Assembly (NCBI GenBank): GCA_020722645.1
Contig: DYKL01000230.1
Coordinates: 1-5,889 of the forward strand
Source: Acetofilamentum sp.
GTDB taxonomy: Bacteria; Bacteroidota; Bacteroidia; Bacteroidales; JAFGUD01
DNA length: 5,889 nucleotides
Reading direction: 5' to 3'
The notes under the pieces are model-generated. The model worked only from the letters and a program-made list of their open reading frames with translations. It did not search any database and was not told the origin of the DNA. Shown one piece after another: positions 1 through 5,844 of the stretch. The stretch's first letter is position 1. Every line of letters begins with the position of its first letter. Made by a program: the position numbers and the translations under genes.

Positions 1-59
1 ATCATTTTTTTACACAGATAATTATTTCATCTTAATATTAAGGAAAAGACCATTTAAAA

Positions 60-79
60 ATTAACACCATTTTGTTAAT
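60..79. promoter_or_regulatory. Small inverted repeat upstream of the aminopeptidase gene
   Basis: ATTAAC (60-65) and GTTAAT (74-79) are perfect 6-bp inverted arms separated by 8 bases. They end 18 bases before the start codon of the aminopeptidase gene. The arrangement would suit either a dimeric-repressor operator or a weak hairpin in the mRNA leader. In such AT-rich DNA a 6-bp palindrome can easily arise by chance. No clear TAnnTTTG promoter element is visible in positions 1-97, so the promoter may lie outside the window or be degenerate. Confidence 0.25.
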
Positions 80-97
80 CAATAAAAAATAAAAGTT

Positions 98-1492
98 ATG
101 TTTCCAAAACAAGTTTACGTTGAACGTCGTAAAAAATTACGTTCGCAAATTAAAAGTGGTATTTTATTATTTTTGGGGAATCAAGATGTTGCTTTTAATT
201 ACCCCGCAAATATATATCCATTCAGACAAGACAGCTCTTTTTTGTACTTTTTTGCAATCGATCAACCTGCATTAGCAGCAATTATAGACATTGATAGCGG
301 TGAAGAAATTATCTTCGGTGATGAAATTACTATTGATGATATAATTTGGATGGGAAAACTCCCTACAATTAAAGAATTATCAGAAAAAGCAGGCATAAAT
401 AAAGTAATGCCATCAAATGAACTTGGCAAAATTCTAAGTTCAGCAATGCAAAAAGGCAGAAAAATACATTATTTGCCACCATACAGAGGTGAATCAAAAC
501 ATCAAATTGAAACTCTACTGGGAATTAAATATGATCAAGTCAAAGAAAACAGTTCTGTAGAGTTTATTAAAGCTGTTGTAAGCCTTCGCTCGGTTAAAGA
601 TAAATATGAAATTGCTGAAATAGAAAAAATGGAAAAAGTAGCTTATGATATGCACACAACAGCAATGCAAATGGCAAAAGAAGGAATAAAAGAACAACAA
701 ATAGCCGGAGCAATTCAAGGTATTACGCTGTATAACGAAGGACCGGTCTCTTTTCCTGTTATTGTAACTGTAAATGGACAAACTTTGCACAATAATTATT
801 ACGGTAATGATCTTAAAAACGGCAGAATGATTGTCGTTGATGCCGGTGCTGAATCTGCTATGCATTACGCCAGCGACATCACAAGAACAACTCCGGTGGG
901 CGGGAAATTTAATCAACGTCAAAAGGAAATATACGAAATTGTGCTTAATTCAAATATGTCTGTTATTTCTAACTCAAAACCCGAAATTTTCTACAAAGAT
1001 ATGCATATTTTAAGTGCAAAAGTTGTCGCACAAGGATTAAAGGACCTTGGTATTATGAAAGGCAATATTGAAGAAGCTGTCGAAAATGGTGCTCATGCTT
1101 TGTTCTATCCTCACGGTTTAGGACACATGATGGGGCTTGATGTTCACGATATGGAAGGTTTAGGCGAAAATTATATTGGTTATGACAACGAAATTCAACG
1201 CTCGAAACAATTCGGTTTAGCTTTTCTCAGAATGGGTCGCAGATTGAAACCCGGTTTTGTTGTTACTGTCGAACCCGGAATTTATTTTATTCCTGAATTG
1301 ATTGACCTTTGGAAAGCTGAAAATAAATTTACCGAGTTTATAAATTATGATAAAGTTGAACATTACAAAGATTTTGGCGGAGTTAGAATCGAAGATAATA
1401 TTTTAATAACCCCAACAGGTTGTCAGGTATTGAGTAAAGATATTCCTAAAGCTGTTACAGACGTAGAAGATATGTGTTCTAAAGTTGAGTAA
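98..1492 (+). CDS. pepP: Xaa-Pro aminopeptidase (aminopeptidase P, peptidase M24B)
   Basis: Dimetal exopeptidase of 464 aa that removes an N-terminal residue preceding proline. There is no signal peptide, so it is probably cytosolic and serves peptide turnover. Residues about 2-135 form the creatinase-type N-terminal domain; about 170-445 form the pita-bread catalytic domain. All five expected metal ligands are visible: D248 (VVDAG), D260 (SDITRT), H343 (GLGH), E392 (VEPGIY) and E432 (RIED). H231 and H350 (DVHD) match the accessory catalytic histidines. Compared with the E. coli enzyme, spacing between the third and fourth ligands is about 20 residues longer, and between the fourth and fifth about 17 longer (around residues 355-385 and 400-425). 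I believe such inserts are usual in Bacteroidota homologues. The ATG at 98 is preceded by an A-rich stretch with no Shine-Dalgarno, normal for this phylum. The gene runs convergent to the plug gene. Function is well supported; the exact dipeptide or tripeptide preference is not readable. Confidence 0.95.
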   Translation: MFPKQVYVERRKKLRSQIKSGILLFLGNQDVAFNYPANIYPFRQDSSFLYFFAIDQPALAAIIDIDSGEEIIFGDEITIDDIIWMGKLPTIKELSEKAGINKVMPSNELGKILSSAMQKGRKIHYLPPYRGESKHQIETLLGIKYDQVKENSSVEFIKAVVSLRSVKDKYEIAEIEKMEKVAYDMHTTAMQMAKEGIKEQQIAGAIQGITLYNEGPVSFPVIVTVNGQTLHNNYYGNDLKNGRMIVVDAGAESAMHYASDITRTTPVGGKFNQRQKEIYEIVLNSNMSVISNSKPEIFYKDMHILSAKVVAQGLKDLGIMKGNIEEAVENGAHALFYPHGLGHMMGLDVHDMEGLGENYIGYDNEIQRSKQFGLAFLRMGRRLKPGFVVTVEPGIYFIPELIDLWKAENKFTEFINYDKVEHYKDFGGVRIEDNILITPTGCQVLSKDIPKAVTDVEDMCSKVE

Positions 1493-1494
1493 TC

Positions 1495-1595
1495 AAGTTA
1501 TCAAGTTGTCGAGTTATTATGTTGTTGAGTTATCAAGTTATCGAGTTGATAGTTAGTGAGTTGATAGTTATTGAGTTTGTCGAGTTATCGTGTTC
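1495..1595. repeat. Degenerate tandem array, 8-bp period, AGTT type
   Basis: About 13 adjacent units follow the consensus (A/G)AGTTATC: for example AAGTTATC at 1495, AAGTTGTC at 1503, GAGTTATT at 1511, GAGTTATC at 1527, AAGTTATC at 1535, GAGTTGAT at 1543 and 1558, and GAGTTATC at 1582. The period is 8 bp, with slips to 7 or 9 between about 1551 and 1581. The array begins just after the aminopeptidase stop codon; the last codons (AAGTTGAG at 1482) already resemble a unit. There are no unique spacers, so it is not a CRISPR. It looks like a non-coding array grown by replication slippage and then diverged. Confidence 0.85.
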
Positions 1596-1596
1596 T

Positions 1597-1669
1597 ACTA
1601 TGCACTATTAACTATGCACTGGCAACTATAACTATGCTCTTACAACTTTACGAACTTTATGAACTAACT
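1597..1669. repeat. Degenerate AACT-type repeats (ACTATGCACT and AACTTTA units)
   Basis: ACTATGCACT occurs at 1597-1606 and 1611-1620, with a variant ACTATGCTCT at 1631-1640. Then come AACTTTA at 1644-1650 and 1653-1659, and two adjacent AACT copies at 1662-1669. Spacing is irregular, unlike the array before it. The AACT core is the reverse complement of the AGTT core of that neighbouring array, so the two can pair: ATAGTTAT (1564-1571) is the exact complement of ATAACTAT (1628-1635). The repeats end at the stop codon of the convergent plug gene. Confidence 0.7.
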
Positions 1670-2920
1670 CTAATTACTTAATATTTTTACACCCAGAACT
1701 CTGTCATAGTTCAAAAAATCATCATAGTAAAAGACATAAATTACATAATCGTTTTTAGTATCAAAGTAATTTCCGTCAATTTGTGCAATATCGCTATGTT
1801 TCTGTAATTTGTAGCAGTAGTTGTAAAAGCCCTGTTTAAGCAAAACAGTTTTTTCGTACATTTTTTTTTCATTATTGTACTCCATTTTGAAATCATCATC
1901 ATAGCTCCAATTTGTAAGTTCACCAAAAATGTACAAATTATTTTCGGGATAGGGGTATTCTCTTTCAAAATAAAAATGAACAGGTACATAATCTGCTTCG
2001 CAATCGGAATCATTTGCAAGGCTGTTGTGGACAATATATTTGCCGTTTAAATCATTATAAAAATAATATCTTTTTTTTTCGGTCTGCGGTATTAAAAAGA
2101 ACTCGTAGTTATCGTCTATAATTCTTATGGAATCTACCATTTGAGATGCAAAGCGAATATTGTCCGATTCAAAAAACCTGAATTCGTTACCAGCAAAAAA
2201 GTTGTTTTGCAAATAATCATCAAATATAAGTTCGTTACCATTGATAAAGCGAGGTTTTATGCTTGTTTTTGCTTTGTCAGGGCGATTATTTTGCAAAATT
2301 GACACATTAATATATTGTGTCGGATTTTGGAAACTGAAATCAATCCCTTTGATATTAAAAAATAATTCCTGTGATGTTGTCCGCATTGAACTGATTGAAG
2401 AAACTTTGATATATCCTTCAATGACGATTTCGTTTTCATAAACAACAAAACGTTTTGTTAATACTGTGTCTTCAATGTTACCGTCTTTGAAAACATAAAC
2501 GATATAATTCCCTGATTTTGTGAATTCTATATCATTATTCGGGAATTCAACAGAATAGTGAACATAGTCTTCAAGTGTATTAAATGAGTTTTTATAATCA
2601 ATAATCGGATTGTTTTCAAAACCAGTACAGTATTCGTCGAAAAATAGCTCCGATTTTGTCCAGTCTCTGTTGCAGTGAATAAAAGAATAAGAATAATCAA
2701 ACACTTGATTTTCAGCATTTAAGTCGTCAAAACACAATATTAGTTTTTCTTGACTATTTAATTCAATTAAGGGATAAGAAAAATTTGTGTTAATTGGCTT
2801 AATTTGTGCAGTTTTTATATTTTGTTGATAAATATTATCAAAAAATACTTTATTTTGCGAAAACAATATTTTAAAAAAAAACGTTAAAAAGGTAGATAAT
2901 ATAAAAAATTTGATGTTCAT
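1670..2920 (-). CDS. Type IX secretion system plug protein (DUF5103 family)
   Basis: Protein of 416 aa that I recognise as the DUF5103/T9SS plug family. In Flavobacterium johnsoniae the family member closes the periplasmic opening of the giant SprA outer-membrane translocon when no PorV-bound substrate is engaged. Residues 1-21 form a hydrophobic signal peptide, with likely cleavage between S21 and Q22; the mature protein would be periplasmic. Family hallmarks in order: HCNRDW (82-87) within the first beta domain; SGNYIVYVF (136-144); the NNRPDKAKTSIKPRF segment (211-225); FFAGNEFRFF (241-250); a glycogen-binding-like beta module with YIFGELTNW (330-338); and LKQGFYNYCY (361-370). Length is typical and the frame is intact. 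The gene stands alone, with a TAG stop touching the repeat-filled gap and a 129-bp divergent region upstream. It implies that the organism has a T9SS, although no other secretion component lies in the window. Confidence 0.9.
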   Translation of the reverse strand: MNIKFFILSTFLTFFFKILFSQNKVFFDNIYQQNIKTAQIKPINTNFSYPLIELNSQEKLILCFDDLNAENQVFDYSYSFIHCNRDWTKSELFFDEYCTGFENNPIIDYKNSFNTLEDYVHYSVEFPNNDIEFTKSGNYIVYVFKDGNIEDTVLTKRFVVYENEIVIEGYIKVSSISSMRTTSQELFFNIKGIDFSFQNPTQYINVSILQNNRPDKAKTSIKPRFINGNELIFDDYLQNNFFAGNEFRFFESDNIRFASQMVDSIRIIDDNYEFFLIPQTEKKRYYFYNDLNGKYIVHNSLANDSDCEADYVPVHFYFEREYPYPENNLYIFGELTNWSYDDDFKMEYNNEKKMYEKTVLLKQGFYNYCYKLQKHSDIAQIDGNYFDTKNDYVIYVFYYDDFLNYDRVLGVKILSN

Positions 2921-3049
2921 TTTATCAGATTAAGTGATTGAAGTTATATAACTCGCTGAATTTTAATATTTTTCAAAAAAAGACTAAATGATTTTTTTAA
3001 TAAAACAAAATAATTTTAAAATTTGCAAAAATAAGCTAAATTGTAAACT
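2921..3049. promoter_or_regulatory. Divergent promoter region between plug and lipoprotein genes
   Basis: These 129 bp separate two start codons pointing away from each other, so they should hold both promoters. The DNA is very AT-rich. Toward the lipoprotein gene, AAAATTTG (3018-3025) is one mismatch from the Bacteroidota -7 element TAnnTTTG and would give a leader of about 18 bases, but no TTTG lies at the right distance upstream. Toward the plug gene, the complement of CAAAATAA (3006-3013) is also one mismatch away, without a properly spaced partner. Promoter presence is inferred from gene layout; the exact sites are weak guesses. Confidence 0.4.
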
Positions 3050-3901
3050 ATGAAAAAATTAATCTTCCTGATACCTATATTGTTTATTTATTCTTGTATT
3101 GTTAAAGTTCCACCTGACCCGCCTACTTTAACTGTTAGACCTGATACAAATATAACAATATCTCCGATTTCACCTGTTTTATTTACAGTAACCGGCTCAG
3201 GTAATGAAGATTTAACCGGCTTTTCGATAGAAACAGATCCGTTTTTTTATGAAAGCGATACTACATTTACAACATTCATTCACGAATTTGACTACAAAAT
3301 AACGATTAGAATTCCCGAAATATTGCCAAATCTGGAAGATGACAGTATTGTTAAAATAACTTTTAAACTAAAAGATTACTATAATGCCACAAAAGAAGAT
3401 GTTTATGTAAAAGTGTTATCGGGATATCCTCAGTATCGTGCAGATACAGCGGTATTGACTTTTGCCGAAGATACAACAATGTTTTACTCCACAGAATATG
3501 CAATGCCTATGTATTTTGAATCATACGAAAACTTGAATATTGATTTAATACTGCTTTATGATACTGACTTAGGTTTTGTATTGGCTTCACCTGATGCGTT
3601 TTATGCCAGCCAAAAGTTTGCATCTTTAGGCTATTCTTATAATGTTGCAAGTAAAAATCATACTAAAATTGCACGTTTTAATACAAACATGAGCCTTATA
3701 ACTCCAAAATTTTTGTACTATATGGAAATTGTTGAAGCATATATAAATGATAATTCTGGTTCAGGAGTAGGAGAGGAGAATCTTCAGATTGAAGATATGC
3801 TTGCATTTGAATGTGATGATGGACGAAAAGGAGTTTTACAGGTTACACAAATAAACGAAGCAACTCATAGTTTAACTTTTTTTATTAAGGTTCAGAGATA
3901 A
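3050..3901 (+). CDS. Uncharacterised lipoprotein with Ig-like N-terminal part
   Basis: Protein of 283 aa with a classic short lipoprotein signal: KK at residues 2-3, a hydrophobic run, then FIYSC with the lipidated cysteine at C16. Residue +2 is Ile, so there is no Asp retention signal, and the following VKVPP lacks the acidic surface-export signature described in some Bacteroidota. I infer attachment to the outer membrane facing the periplasm. Residues about 25-123 alternate hydrophobic and polar residues like a beta-sandwich and contain a TFKLKDYYNATKEDVYVKV-like strand pair typical of cadherin or Ig folds. Residues about 130-283 form a second domain ending in a conserved-looking block (LQIEDMLAFECDDGRKGVL at 245-263, then FFIKVQR at the terminus) that I associate with other small Bacteroidota lipoproteins. 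There are no catalytic motifs. It is transcribed divergently from the T9SS plug gene, but a functional link is only a guess. Function unknown. Confidence 0.85.
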   Translation: MKKLIFLIPILFIYSCIVKVPPDPPTLTVRPDTNITISPISPVLFTVTGSGNEDLTGFSIETDPFFYESDTTFTTFIHEFDYKITIRIPEILPNLEDDSIVKITFKLKDYYNATKEDVYVKVLSGYPQYRADTAVLTFAEDTTMFYSTEYAMPMYFESYENLNIDLILLYDTDLGFVLASPDAFYASQKFASLGYSYNVASKNHTKIARFNTNMSLITPKFLYYMEIVEAYINDNSGSGVGEENLQIEDMLAFECDDGRKGVLQVTQINEATHSLTFFIKVQR

Positions 3902-3928
3902 TTAATGCCTTTATTCTAGGCAAAATCA

Positions 3929-3953
3929 AGTTTGATTTAACAAAAATCAAACT
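3929..3953. terminator. Perfect 10-bp hairpin after the lipoprotein gene
   Basis: AGTTTGATTT (3929-3938) and AAATCAAACT (3944-3953) pair perfectly across a 5-base AACAA loop, starting 27 bases after the lipoprotein stop. No T-run follows on the plus strand, so it is not a textbook intrinsic terminator; it may end transcription weakly or protect the 3' end of the mRNA. A shorter hairpin, TGCCT/AGGCA (3906-3922), lies just before it. The AAATCAA at 3923-3929 can also pair with the middle arm, giving an alternative fold. Confidence 0.4.
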
Positions 3954-3976
3954 AAATATACAGATTTATCAAAATA

Positions 3977-4009
3977 TTTGGCTTGATTTAAAATTTTATT
4001 GTATATTTG
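3977..4009 (+). promoter_or_regulatory. Bacteroidota-type promoter (TTTG-n21-TAnnTTTG)
   Basis: TTTG at 3977-3980 and TATATTTG at 4002-4009 match the Bacteroidota primary-sigma consensus (-33 TTTG, -7 TAnnTTTG) exactly, with a 21-base spacer. Transcription would start near 4015-4017. That gives the downstream lysozyme-like gene a leader of about 110 bases with the preferred ATG at 4128, or about 28 bases with the upstream ATG at 4044. It is the best promoter match in the window. The background is AT-rich, so chance is possible. Confidence 0.5.
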
Positions 4010-4127
4010 TAAAGTATCAAATATGTAATGTAAAAAATGTAAAATGCAGGTTTTGATGAAAATATTTACAAATTTTTTATATGCAATGCCACCAAAACTT
4101 GCAATTTTTTTCAGCAAAATTTCGATA

Positions 4128-4766
4128 ATGGAAAAAAACAGTTTAAGAAAAATATTAATTCCGGTTTTTTTTGCAGTGATTGCATTAATATTCATTTTGA
4201 TTATTCCGGGCAATACAATCAAAAGCGGATTCAAAGATACTGGCGGAACGCAGGCTGTTATTGAAAATTATCGAGATGAAGTTGAAAAATATGCAAAAAA
4301 ATACGAAATCCCTTCCTCTTACCTTATGTCGCTTATAATGTTGGAATGTTCAGGCAAAAAAGTTATTGAACCAAGATACGAAAATCACATTTTTGTGAAA
4401 TTACAGAAATTCAGAGACGGTAAAATAGACAAATTTGAAGATTTATCAAAAGATGATATAAAGAATCTATCTGACAAAGAACTTAAAAAATTGGCAAAAT
4501 CTTATGGACCTTATCAAATAATGGGTTACAAGTCAATAAAATTAGGCGTAACAGTAGATGATTTGCAAGGGAAGAATGCAATTGCAATTGGTACATACTG
4601 GATAAACAAAGAATACGGAGACGTTTTAAGAGAAGGCAGATTCAAAGATGCTTTTCATCTTCACAATACAGGCAAAGAATTTCCGCAAAGCGGTGAATCT
4701 CAAACTTTTGACCCTCAATATGTAGAAAACGGTCTATATTATATAAGGTATTTCAGCAAACTCTAA
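4128..4766 (+). CDS. Membrane-anchored lysozyme-like protein (putative peptidoglycan hydrolase)
   Basis: Protein of 212 aa from the ATG at 4128. Residues 8-27 are a single hydrophobic helix after a basic start (EKNSLRK), fitting a signal anchor with the rest in the periplasm. The body resembles the lysozyme-fold N-acetylmuramidase or lytic-transglycosylase group: SLIMLECSGK with candidate catalytic E73; EPRYENHIF (81-89), like the ExRFExHxF block of N-acetylmuramidases; SYGPYQIMG (125-133), equivalent to the GxxQI motif of lysozyme-like folds; and FHLHNTG (176-182) before a C-terminal helix. Residues about 93-121 are a charged, lysine-rich insert. The likely role is cutting or remodelling the glycan strand of peptidoglycan, but activity is inferred from motifs. 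In-frame ATGs at 4044, 4056 and 4086 could add up to 28 residues; 4128 is preferred because it puts positive charges directly before the membrane helix. It appears to be transcribed alone from the promoter at 3977-4009. Confidence 0.8.
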   Translation: MEKNSLRKILIPVFFAVIALIFILIIPGNTIKSGFKDTGGTQAVIENYRDEVEKYAKKYEIPSSYLMSLIMLECSGKKVIEPRYENHIFVKLQKFRDGKIDKFEDLSKDDIKNLSDKELKKLAKSYGPYQIMGYKSIKLGVTVDDLQGKNAIAIGTYWINKEYGDVLREGRFKDAFHLHNTGKEFPQSGESQTFDPQYVENGLYYIRYFSKL

Positions 4767-4855
4767 AAAATTCTATTCGTCAAAATTATTTTTTTATGTC
4801 GAATTATTAGTTTTTATTTGCACCGTTTTTAATTTTAAATTTTTAATATTTTTTT

Positions 4856-5101
4856 ATGGTTCTTTATGTAGGAAATATCTATTTTGGTCTTTCAGAAAAC
4901 CAACTTAGAGAAGTTTTTGAAAACTATGGCAAAGTTGAGTCAGTTAAAATTGTAAAAGACAATGAAACAGGCAGAAGCCGTGGTTTTGGTTTTGTTAATT
5001 TTGAAAATTCTCAAGATGCCGAATTAGCAAAAAATGAATTAAACGGAAGAGAAGTCAACGGTAGAAGTATTATTGTTAATTATGCTTCAAAACAAGGCTA
5101 A
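4856..5101 (+). CDS. Single-domain RRM RNA-binding protein
   Basis: Protein of 81 aa consisting of one RNA recognition motif and almost nothing else. RNP2 is LYVGNI (residues 3-8) and RNP1 is RGFGFVNF (42-49). The aromatic residues that stack on RNA bases are present (Y4, F44, F46), as are the R42 and F49 positions of the RNP1 consensus. The beta-alpha-beta-beta-alpha-beta order is complete, ending at IIVNYA (72-77). Such small cytosolic RRM proteins are common in Bacteroidota and cyanobacteria, and in Bacteroides some act as post-transcriptional regulators in cells that lack Hfq; the role here is inferred. There is no basic or glycine-rich tail, so it is at the short end of the family. The ATG at 4856 follows a T-rich leader with no Shine-Dalgarno. 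A strong terminator follows 23 bases after the stop. Confidence 0.95.
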   Translation: MVLYVGNIYFGLSENQLREVFENYGKVESVKIVKDNETGRSRGFGFVNFENSQDAELAKNELNGREVNGRSIIVNYASKQG

Positions 5102-5124
5102 ACTTCAAATTTAAAAATTCTTTT

Positions 5125-5161
5125 AAACTTTGTATCATTTTTTTGGTACAAAGTTTTTTTT
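5125..5161 (+). terminator. Rho-independent terminator after the RRM gene
   Basis: AAACTTTGTATC (5125-5136) pairs with GGTACAAAGTTT (5145-5156) over 12 bp, including one T-G wobble, across an 8-base ATTTTTTT loop. The right arm runs into a T tract that continues to 5161. This is the clearest intrinsic terminator in the window. It should end most RRM transcripts and ends only two bases before the metallopeptidase ATG at 5164. Confidence 0.8.
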
Positions 5162-5163
5162 AT

Positions 5164-5844
5164 ATGGAAGCAAAAAATTGGTTTGAAATTGGTGAAGTAA
5201 TTCGTACAAAACGTAAAACTGTTGCAATTTCAGTTGAACAAACATTAAAACTTAAAATTAAGGCTCCAAAACATATTTCCGATACTGAAATTTTGAATAT
5301 TATCGAAAAACATAAAAAATGGATTTTAAAAAGAATTGAAATCCTCAAACAATCAAAAAATATTCAAAAAAGTTTTAATGAAGGAGAAAAATATCTTTTA
5401 CTTGGCAGAAATTATGAACTTAAAATAGCTGATACTGATTTTCCGGTTGGCATAAAAGGCGATTTTTTGATAGTAAATTCAAAATATAGTAAAAATGTCA
5501 AAGAAACTGTTTTGTTTTTTTATAAATTGTATGCTAAAGAATTTTTTAGTAAAAAAGTCAATGAAATTACTGCACTTACCGGACATAAATTCAAAACATT
5601 AAAAATATCAAATGCAAAAACAAGATGGGGTTCTTGTAGCAGTTTCGGAAATATCAATTTATCTTGGCGTTTGATAATGGCACCCGAAAGTATAATTGAT
5701 TACGTTATAATCCACGAACTTAGTCATTTGAAAGAAATGAATCATTCTTCAAGATTTTGGAAAGAAGTTGAAAAATATATACCGGACCACAAAAAAAGAA
5801 GATTGTGGCTAAAACAGAACGGTCATTTATTTAATATTCCTTAA
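5164..5844 (+). CDS. YgjP/WLM-type zinc metallopeptidase (DUF45, M48-like)
   Basis: Protein of 226 aa with the DUF45/YgjP architecture. The N-terminal half (about 1-135) is the usual basic region with RTKRKTVAISV near residues 14-24 and a KKWILKRI helix (51-58). The C-terminal half holds WGSCSS (155-160), the zinc site HELSH (H184, E185, H188) and a third candidate ligand H194 (EMNH), followed by FWKEVEKYIPDHKKRR. Length is typical, and there is no signal peptide, so it is cytosolic. Family members are annotated as metal-dependent hydrolases; the E. coli relative YgjP has been described as acting on UTP, so a peptidase role is not certain. The start at ATG 5164 is chosen because an upstream in-frame TTG (5143) lies inside the terminator hairpin. 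The gene sits 62 bases after the RRM gene and could be reached by read-through. Confidence 0.9.
   Translation: MEAKNWFEIGEVIRTKRKTVAISVEQTLKLKIKAPKHISDTEILNIIEKHKKWILKRIEILKQSKNIQKSFNEGEKYLLLGRNYELKIADTDFPVGIKGDFLIVNSKYSKNVKETVLFFYKLYAKEFFSKKVNEITALTGHKFKTLKISNAKTRWGSCSSFGNINLSWRLIMAPESIIDYVIIHELSHLKEMNHSSRFWKEVEKYIPDHKKRRLWLKQNGHLFNIP

Noticed and set aside
515..922. 135-codon open frame on the minus strand inside the aminopeptidase gene
   Set aside because: It lies opposite a strongly conserved enzyme, its translation is cysteine-, phenylalanine- and serine-rich without a recognisable domain, and it looks like a shadow of the plus-strand coding.
1495..1595. Possible CRISPR-like array
   Set aside because: The units are adjacent, about 8 bp long and degenerate, with no unique spacers and no cas genes nearby.
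3947..4234. 95-codon open frame on the minus strand over the promoter and start of the lysozyme-like gene
   Set aside because: Its composition reflects AT-rich sequence, it matches no family I recognise, and it overlaps a better-supported gene and promoter on the other strand.
4777..4806. ATTCG/CGAAT inverted pair after the lysozyme-like gene as a terminator
   Set aside because: Only about five base pairs form, the loop is some 20 bases long, and no T tract directly follows the stem.
4813..4820. TTTATTTG as a -7 element for the RRM gene
   Set aside because: It has one mismatch to TAnnTTTG at the second position, and there is no TTTG or TTG at a suitable distance upstream; in T-rich DNA this is too weak to annotate.
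5143..5163. TTG start extending the metallopeptidase by seven residues
   Set aside because: The TTG and the codons after it lie within the loop, right arm and T tract of the terminator hairpin, and the extra residues add nothing to the family domain.
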